64,000 nt of DNA from JAFDVL01 sp964631865 (GTDB lineage Bacteria; Acidobacteriota; Blastocatellia; RBC074): contig CAZWAK010000022.1 in NCBI GenBank assembly GCA_964631865.1, forward strand, positions 4,814 to 68,813, written 5' to 3'. The translations under genes and the position numbers were made by a program. Shown here piece by piece: positions 58,587 through 64,000 of this stretch (the stretch's first letter is position 1; each line of letters begins with the position of its first letter). The notes beneath the pieces were generated by a model that had not been told where the DNA came from, did not search any database, and worked only from the letters and a program-made list of their open reading frames with translations.

Positions 58587-59942
58587 TTACGCAATGATGT
58601 CTTTCACGACATTCCCATACACATCCGTCAGCCGAAAATCCCGCCCCGCATACCGATACGTCAGCTTCTCGTGATCCAGCCCCAACAAATGCAGCACCGT
58701 CGCGTGCAGGTCGTGAATTGAAACCGGATTCTCGACGGCTTTGAAGCCGAATTCATCCGTGCTGCCATACGCAATGCCCGCTTTGACGCCGCCTCCCGCC
58801 ATCCACATCGTGAAGCCGTAGGGGTTGTGGTCGCGGCCATTGCCTTTTTCGGAAACGGGCGTGCGTCCGAATTCGCCGCCCCAAATCACCAGCGTGTCGT
58901 CCAACAAGCCGCGCCGTTTCAGGTCACGAATCAAGGCTGCCGAAGCGCGATCCATATCGGGGCAGCGTTCGCGCAAGCCTTTCTCTAAGTTCTCGTGATC
59001 GTCCCATTGCTGGCCGGGGCCGTGCAGGACTTGGACGAAGCGGACGCCGCTCTCGACCAAGCGCCGCGCCATCAGACAACCGTTGGCGTAGGGCGTCGTA
59101 CCGTATTCGGCGCGGATGGATTCGGGTTCTTTGCGGATGTCGAACACATCGGAGGCGGTGAACTGCATGCGATAGGCTTGCTCCATCGTCTTGATGCGGC
59201 CTTCGAGGAAGGTGTCTGCACCGAAAGATTGCGCGTGTGCTTTGTTCAGGGCTTGGATGGCGTCGAGTTGTTTCCGCTGTTTGTCGGCGTCGAGGTCTTT
59301 GTTGCGCAGAAACTTGATCATCTTTTCGGGATCGGTTTCGGCGTTATTGAAAAGCGTACCTTGATATTGCGCAGGCAAGAATCCGGCGCTTGTCCAGAGG
59401 CTACTCTGCGCAGGTGTGAGCGTGACGAACGCGGGCAGGTTTTGATTTTCCGTGCCGAGGCCATACGAAATCCACGCGCCGATGGTCGGGCGCATCGAAG
59501 TCATAATGCCGCTGAAAAACAGATTGCGCCCCGGCTCGTGATTCGGGATGAAGGTGTAGACCGACTTAATCACGCAGATGTCATCTATCGTTGCGGCGAG
59601 GTTCGGCAGCAGTTCGCTGACATCAATGCCGTTGCGCCCGTGCTTCTGAAACTTGAACGGCGACGGCATCAGTCCGCCGGTCTTGCGTTCGGTGCGCAGG
59701 TCTACGGCAGCGGGGCGTTGCCCGGCGTATTTGGCGAGCGCGGGTTTCGGATCAAACGTATCCATCTGCGACGGGCCGCCGGTCATAAACAGCAGGATGA
59801 CGCGCTTGGCTTTTGGCGCGAAGTGTGGGCCGGGTTTGTGCGGTGTTTCGGCGCGGGCGATTAAGTCAGCGAGCGCGATGGAACCGAGGCCACCGCCGAG
59901 GGTGGACAGAAATGAGCGTCGTGAAAATTGTTCGAGGTTCAT
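58587..59942 (-). CDS. DUF1501 family Tat-exported protein
   Basis: A 451-residue protein. The N-terminus has a twin-arginine signal (SRRSFLSTLGGG). DUF1501 features: RVILLFMTGGPSQMDTFDPK, GIDVSELLPNLAATIDDICV, FVQVLHGPGQQWDDHENLEK, DTLVIWGGEFGRTPVSEKGN, GRDHNPYGFTMWMAGGGVKA. It belongs to the alkaline phosphatase/sulfatase superfamily and is regularly encoded beside DUF1549/DUF1553 cytochrome proteins, as here. Function is not established. Confidence 0.92.
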   Translation of the reverse strand: MNLEQFSRRSFLSTLGGGLGSIALADLIARAETPHKPGPHFAPKAKRVILLFMTGGPSQMDTFDPKPALAKYAGQRPAAVDLRTERKTGGLMPSPFKFQKHGRNGIDVSELLPNLAATIDDICVIKSVYTFIPNHEPGRNLFFSGIMTSMRPTIGAWISYGLGTENQNLPAFVTLTPAQSSLWTSAGFLPAQYQGTLFNNAETDPEKMIKFLRNKDLDADKQRKQLDAIQALNKAHAQSFGADTFLEGRIKTMEQAYRMQFTASDVFDIRKEPESIRAEYGTTPYANGCLMARRLVESGVRFVQVLHGPGQQWDDHENLEKGLRERCPDMDRASAALIRDLKRRGLLDDTLVIWGGEFGRTPVSEKGNGRDHNPYGFTMWMAGGGVKAGIAYGSTDEFGFKAVENPVSIHDLHATVLHLLGLDHEKLTYRYAGRDFRLTDVYGNVVKDIIA

Positions 59943-59970
59943 AAGTAATTCAGGGAAACGATATGTTTCA

Positions 59971-60073
59971 GGAGCGCGAAGCGTATGGAGTGCGACGGTC
60001 TCGACGTCGCTTTGAAATTGCGAGCGATGAAAAAGCTACGTCCAGCCGCAGCACTCCATACGCTTCGCGCTCC
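59971..60073. repeat. Dispersed inverted repeat, family 'GTGCGACGGTCTCGACGTCG', copy 2
   Basis: A perfect 23-bp stem: arms 59971-59993 and 60051-60073. Behind the left arm is the core identical to copy 1 (3867-3978) over 29 bases. It fills most of the spacer between the DUF1501 and DUF1549 genes. Confidence 0.88.
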
Positions 60074-60082
60074 ATCTCAATG

Positions 60083-62557
60083 CTAAGGCCAAAACATCTC
60101 TTCATTCGTTGCCAATAAGACCTGTGCGAATTGTTCGAGCGTCGTGCCGCTCAGATAACTCAACGCCACTTTGCTTTCCGCTGCGCTCGGATCACGCAAG
60201 AGGATTTTGCGATACAAACTGCGCACGCGCGTTGTCGGATCGGCTTCTGCCTCGACCGCTTTTGCCAACGCGCTGCTGAGTTGTTTGATGAACGGGCTGT
60301 TCAGCACAAACAATTCTTGCAACGGCGTGATCGTCAAATTGCGCGCCGGGCTGTGCTGAAACGGATTCGGAAAATCATAGAGCCGCAGAATGTCGCTCGT
60401 GCGTCCGCGATTGATGCGGCCATAGACTGTGCGGCGCGTGTTGTCCAAACTGTCCAAATCCTGCGAGGGGCCGTACATTTGCAGATTCAATTTCCCTGCG
60501 GCTTCGAGCAGCGAATCACGCATCGCTTCGGCATCCAGACGGCGCGGAGTGCTCCGCCAGAACCATTTGTTTTCCTCATCAATCGAAATAGCTTCAGCGC
60601 GCGGTTTGCTGGATTGGCGATACGTGGCAGACAGCATGATTTCGCGGTGCAGCCATTTCAGCGACCAGCCGTTTGCCATGAATCGCGCGGTCAAATCATC
60701 CAGCAATTCAGGATGCGTAGGCCGTTCGCCGCGATCTCCAAAATCGCTGGGCGAGCCGACGAGATGCTTGCCGAAATGCCAGCCCCAGACGCGATTCACG
60801 ATCACGCGCGCCGACAGCGGCGCAGCATCGGTCAGAATTTTTTCGGCCAATTCCAACCGACCAGAACCACGCTTGAAAACTTCGTTCGGATGTTTGGCGA
60901 GCACGGTCAGGAAGCGGCGCGGCACCACTTCGCCGGGCGAAGCTGAATTGCCGCGCGCAAAGACGGGCAAGTCGCGCGCGGCACCGGGTTTGGTCGTGAG
61001 CGGCGTGTAATCGGAGTAGGAACCGTCGGAATCCAACGCAGCATCCACGACGGCATTGATGAATGGCGCGCGCGCTTCTTCTTCGGCGCGCTTGGCGGCA
61101 GCGGCAGCTTGGGCTTTCGGGTCGGGTTTGGGTTTGCCTGCGTTGGCTTCGTTGCGGGGGGCACCGATGCGGATGACGGCTTCGGCGAGTTCAGGATATT
61201 GCGCCTGCAATGCCTTCATCTCTTCTTTCAGCGCATTCATTTCGGCGCGGCAGGCTTCGGCTTTCGGTTTGGCGATGCTTTGGTCGAGCGTTTTTTCTTC
61301 GGTCAAAAAGCCGAGCAATCCGTTCAATTCGGTGACGCGATGACGCGCGGCCAAATACTTCGTTTCGGTCGCCGCATCAATGTCGCGCAACGGACGAATC
61401 GCAGGCGTTGTCGAAGCAAACACGCCGGCCAGCGCGTAATAATCTTTCTGCGAAATCGGATCGAATTTGTGATCGTGGCAACGTGCGCAGGCGACCGACA
61501 AGCCAAGCATCCCGCGCCCGACCGCATCCACACGCTCATCCCATTCTTCGAGCAGCAGATTGTCAATCAACTCCTTCGACAGCTTCTTTTCTTTCCACTC
61601 GGACGGAGCCATGCCCAGATAGCCGAGCGCGCGGAAATCGTTGCGCGATGTGCCGGGCATTAAATCCGCCGCGAGTTGCAGTTTGATAAAACGGTCGTAC
61701 GGCACGTCCGTGTTCATCGCTTCGATCACCCAATCGCGATAGCGCCACGCATACGGATAGGCTTGGCGATTGCCGCCCGTGTCGCCGTTTTCCGCGTAAC
61801 GCGCGACGTCCAACCAATAGCGGCCCCAGCGTTCGCCGTAACGCGGACTCGCCAGCAACCGATCAATCAGCTTTTCATACGCGCGCGGGTCTTTGTCTTT
61901 GGTGAATGCTTCGACTTCCTCGTAGCTCGGTTTCAAGCCAGTCAGGTCGAGATACGCGCGTAAAATCAGCGTGCGCGCGTCGGCCTGGGGCGAAGGCGTG
62001 AGTTTGTTGTGTTCGAGTTTGGCAAGAATGAAGCGATCCAGTTTCGTGCGCGGCCACGCGATTTGTTTGATGGTTGGCGCGGTCATTTCGCGTACCGGCT
62101 GAAACGACCACCATTGCCGCCCTTGGGCAAAATCAATGCCGTTGGGTTTTGTTGAGGGAGAAGCAACCGTCTCCGCGCGTGGATCAGTTGCACCCGCCGC
62201 AATCCATTGCTCAAAATCCGCAATCACGTTATCCGGCAATTTGCCCGCCGGTGGCATCTTCAGCATCGGATCGTTGTAACGCATCACCCGCAGCAACAGG
62301 CTTTCCGCTGGTTTGCCCAGCACAATTGCCGCGCCCGACACGCCGCCTTGCCGCAAGCCCGCTTTCGTGTCCAAGACCAAGCCGCCCATCGGTTTCTTCA
62401 TCTGCGACGAATGGCAGGCGTAGCAATTGTCGGCGAGAATCGGGCGAATCCTTTTCTCGAACAATTCAGCACCACTGGATTGCGCATGCAGTTGGCCTGC
62501 AATCAGAGTAAATAAAAATAGCGCAGTGAGCGTCAGTTTGAATTTTGCGGAAGCCAT
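60083..62557 (-). CDS. Planctomycete-type cytochrome c protein with DUF1549 and DUF1553
   Basis: An 824-residue secreted protein. After a signal peptide (ending HAQSS) comes a planctomycete-type cytochrome c domain with haem motif C45-Y-A-C48-H49. DUF1549 follows (residues about 155-360: KLDRFILAKLEHNKLTPSPQ, GERWGRYWLDVARYAENGDT), and DUF1553 near the C-terminus (RVIVNRVWGWHFGKHLVGSP, RFMANGWSLKWLHREIMLSA). It is encoded upstream of the DUF1501 gene. The pair is common in Planctomycetes and Acidobacteria; roles in polysaccharide use have been proposed. Start ATG 62557 precedes the signal peptide; the longer frame to 62734 is rejected. Confidence 0.92.
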   Translation of the reverse strand: MASAKFKLTLTALFLFTLIAGQLHAQSSGAELFEKRIRPILADNCYACHSSQMKKPMGGLVLDTKAGLRQGGVSGAAIVLGKPAESLLLRVMRYNDPMLKMPPAGKLPDNVIADFEQWIAAGATDPRAETVASPSTKPNGIDFAQGRQWWSFQPVREMTAPTIKQIAWPRTKLDRFILAKLEHNKLTPSPQADARTLILRAYLDLTGLKPSYEEVEAFTKDKDPRAYEKLIDRLLASPRYGERWGRYWLDVARYAENGDTGGNRQAYPYAWRYRDWVIEAMNTDVPYDRFIKLQLAADLMPGTSRNDFRALGYLGMAPSEWKEKKLSKELIDNLLLEEWDERVDAVGRGMLGLSVACARCHDHKFDPISQKDYYALAGVFASTTPAIRPLRDIDAATETKYLAARHRVTELNGLLGFLTEEKTLDQSIAKPKAEACRAEMNALKEEMKALQAQYPELAEAVIRIGAPRNEANAGKPKPDPKAQAAAAAKRAEEEARAPFINAVVDAALDSDGSYSDYTPLTTKPGAARDLPVFARGNSASPGEVVPRRFLTVLAKHPNEVFKRGSGRLELAEKILTDAAPLSARVIVNRVWGWHFGKHLVGSPSDFGDRGERPTHPELLDDLTARFMANGWSLKWLHREIMLSATYRQSSKPRAEAISIDEENKWFWRSTPRRLDAEAMRDSLLEAAGKLNLQMYGPSQDLDSLDNTRRTVYGRINRGRTSDILRLYDFPNPFQHSPARNLTITPLQELFVLNSPFIKQLSSALAKAVEAEADPTTRVRSLYRKILLRDPSAAESKVALSYLSGTTLEQFAQVLLATNEEMFWP

Positions 62558-62640
62558 CAATCTTTCCTTGGAAATGTAGTACGGGAACAAGTCGTGCTGT
62601 TGCTGAAACGTTTGATTGCGCGAGACGGTTTCAGCTTCGC

Positions 62641-63102
62641 TCATTTGCTCGGCGCAGGCGCAGCGGGCAGCATGTTGCGGATCGCACTGATGCGCCATTC
62701 CTTGCCGACTTTCTTGAAGACAAATGTAGACCACATGCGGCGCGATGCGCCGCCCGCGAGTCCGGTCATTTCATAGCGTCCGTCTGCGATGGCCACATCC
62801 GCTGACAGAAAGCGTACTGCCTCAAGCGTGATCGTGCGTTTGCCGCCCGTACTGCGCGAGCTTTCCAGGGAGCCTTTGACGACGGCGTCGCGGCCTTTGC
62901 GCCATTCGCCGGACGACACCAACTGATCGGCGTCAGGGGTGAACAGTTGCTCAACGGCTTTGGCGTCGAGGCGTTCGCGCGCGTCCACATACTTTTGCAC
63001 GACGGCGCGAATCGCCGCGTCTTCATTGCCTTTGGTGGACGTTGTTGCGAGCCACGGCGTGACCAGCACGAAGAAAAACAGAGCGACGAATTGTGTTGGC
63101 AT
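62641..63102 (-). CDS. Secreted NTF2/SnoaL-like (DUF4440) protein
   Basis: A 153-residue protein with a signal peptide and an NTF2-like fold: AIRAVVQKYVDARERLDAKA, VEQLFTPDADQLVSSGEWRK and FVFKKVGKEWRISAIRNML. Such small domains bind or turn over diverse ligands. GGAGGT precedes ATG 63102. Upstream of the DUF1549 gene in the same direction, 83 bases apart. Confidence 0.8.
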   Translation of the reverse strand: MPTQFVALFFFVLVTPWLATTSTKGNEDAAIRAVVQKYVDARERLDAKAVEQLFTPDADQLVSSGEWRKGRDAVVKGSLESSRSTGGKRTITLEAVRFLSADVAIADGRYEMTGLAGGASRRMWSTFVFKKVGKEWRISAIRNMLPAAPAPSK

Positions 63103-63309
63103 AAGACCTCCCAAGTCGGATGGTTGATGATAGGTAACGTGCTTTGCAGCGCTGGAGCGATGAGCTTAGCCGCATCGCGGCGGAGGCGCAAGCGCATTTG
63201 GTTTGACCAAAAATTGACGCGCGCGGAACAGGTAACTTATGATGGCAGCCTGCACTTCGGAAACGGCTTTTTACGAACGGATTTATTCACCTCAAACGGA
63301 GCAATTGCG

Positions 63310-64000
63310 ATGTACTTCAAGTTATTGGTTGTCATGCTGGTTGCGCTGGGAATGGCGTCTGATCTTGCGCCGCTCGGCACGTACACGGCGCGCGAGCGGT
63401 CGCATTGGGCCTTTGTGAAACGGACGACGCCTGCCATTCCGACCTTCTCATCCGCCGCCGACAAGTCGTGGGCGAAGACGCCGATTGACGCCTTCATTCT
63501 GGAGCGGTTACAAAAAGAAGGCCTGCCACCATCTGCGCCCGCGGATCGCGTGATGCTGATTCGGCGCATCTACTTCGATCTGATCGGACTGCCGCCATCG
63601 CCGCGCGAAGTCGAAGCCTTCGTCAAAGACAAAGCGCCGGACGCTTATTCAAAGCTCATCGAAAAGCTGCTCGCCTCGCCGCAGTACGGCGAACGTTGGG
63701 GGCAGCATTGGTTGGATGTCGTGCGCTTTGCCGAAACCGACGGCTTTGAATACGACACGCACCGCAACGATGCTTGGCGTTACCGCGATTACGTCATTCG
63801 CTCTTTCAATGCCGACAAGCCCTACGACCGTTTCATCACCGAACAATTGGCGGGCGATGAACTGGACGCGAGCAATGACGAATTGCTGATTGCGTCGGGC
63901 TTCAATCGGCTCGGCCCCTTGCGCAAAAACGCAGGCAACCAGGAAGTCGCCAGCAGCCGCAACGAAGTCCTGACCGAAATGACGAATGCCGTTGGAACCG
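63310..64000 (+). CDS. DUF1549-family protein, second copy (cut by window edge)
   Basis: The frame runs open from ATG 63310 to the window end (230 residues visible). After a signal-like N-terminus there is no cytochrome domain, unlike the gene at 60083. DUF1549 starts at once: TPIDAFILERLQKEGLPPSA, RRIYFDLIGLPPSPREVEAF, GERWGQHWLDVVRFAETDGF, RDYVIRSFNADKPYDRFITE. DUF1553 probably follows outside. It is divergent from the NTF2-like gene; the 207-base spacer shows no clear promoter. Confidence 0.88.
   Translation, partial: MYFKLLVVMLVALGMASDLAPLGTYTARERSHWAFVKRTTPAIPTFSSAADKSWAKTPIDAFILERLQKEGLPPSAPADRVMLIRRIYFDLIGLPPSPREVEAFVKDKAPDAYSKLIEKLLASPQYGERWGQHWLDVVRFAETDGFEYDTHRNDAWRYRDYVIRSFNADKPYDRFITEQLAGDELDASNDELLIASGFNRLGPLRKNAGNQEVASSRNEVLTEMTNAVGT

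Noticed and set aside
1..64000. tRNA, rRNA, riboswitch, prophage or transposase genes
   Set aside because: Looked for by eye in all spacers; nothing convincing was seen, though a covariance-model search could not be run.

Overview
The window looks like chromosomal DNA of a flagellated, diderm bacterium, most likely an acidobacterium. Three things point that way. Genes for P- and L-ring proteins imply an outer membrane. The 2-oxoglutarate dehydrogenase has an acyltransferase domain fused in front of its E1 part, a form usual in Actinobacteria and Acidobacteria. There are DUF1501 and DUF1549/DUF1553 cytochrome c genes of the kind abundant in Planctomycetes and Acidobacteria. The assignment is inference; there is no rRNA or ribosomal protein gene here to test it. 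Two runs of 100 N mark scaffold joins, one inside flgL and one at the end of flgE.

Left part (1-36887): one very large flagellar locus. Block A carries fliN/fliY (cut by the window edge), a SwrB-like membrane gene, flgF, flgG, flgA, flgH, flgI and a flgJ fused to an M23 peptidase. Block B carries flgM, flgN, flgK, flgL, fliW, csrA and a first motA/motB pair. Block C carries flagellin, flaG, fliD, fliS and a fliT-like gene. An NtrC-type sigma-54 activator is encoded on the minus strand at 17276-18703. Block D runs from flgB, flgC, fliE, fliF-fliK, flgD and flgE to a second motA/motB, fliL, a second fliN, fliO-fliR and flhB. fliM, flhA, flhF/flhG and fliA are not in the window.

The sequence itself shows a likely two-tier control circuit. 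A near-consensus -24/-12 site lies just before flgB, beside the NtrC-type gene. Sigma-28-type promoters, all with a 12-base spacer in the alignment used here, lie before flgM, flagellin and the second motA, with a fourth candidate after the first motB. FliW and CsrA are encoded together, and the flagellin leader carries two GGA motifs placed like CsrA sites.

Right part (36900-64000): mixed metabolic and accessory genes. These are a serine hydrolase, an APC-type permease, an alkaline-phosphatase-superfamily protein, two unknown membrane proteins, an esterase, a small unknown protein, a TPR protein, the fused 2-oxoglutarate dehydrogenase and an o-succinylbenzoate synthase/N-acylamino acid racemase. 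Next come two adjacent restriction-modification units, one with a BglII-like nuclease gene broken at an A7 run. They are followed by lysS, a decayed oxidoreductase pseudogene, a DUF885 protein, a PIN-toxin/antitoxin pair and the DUF1501/DUF1549 genes. The last of these runs off the right edge.

The least ordinary feature is the spacer DNA. At least seven flagellar spacers hold strictly 7-base tandem repeats, each built on a different word, several folding back as inverted repeats. A conserved palindrome built on GCGATTTGSCAAATCGC recurs in four flagellar spacers. Two more inverted-repeat families each have two copies, one in the flagellar part and one in the right part.
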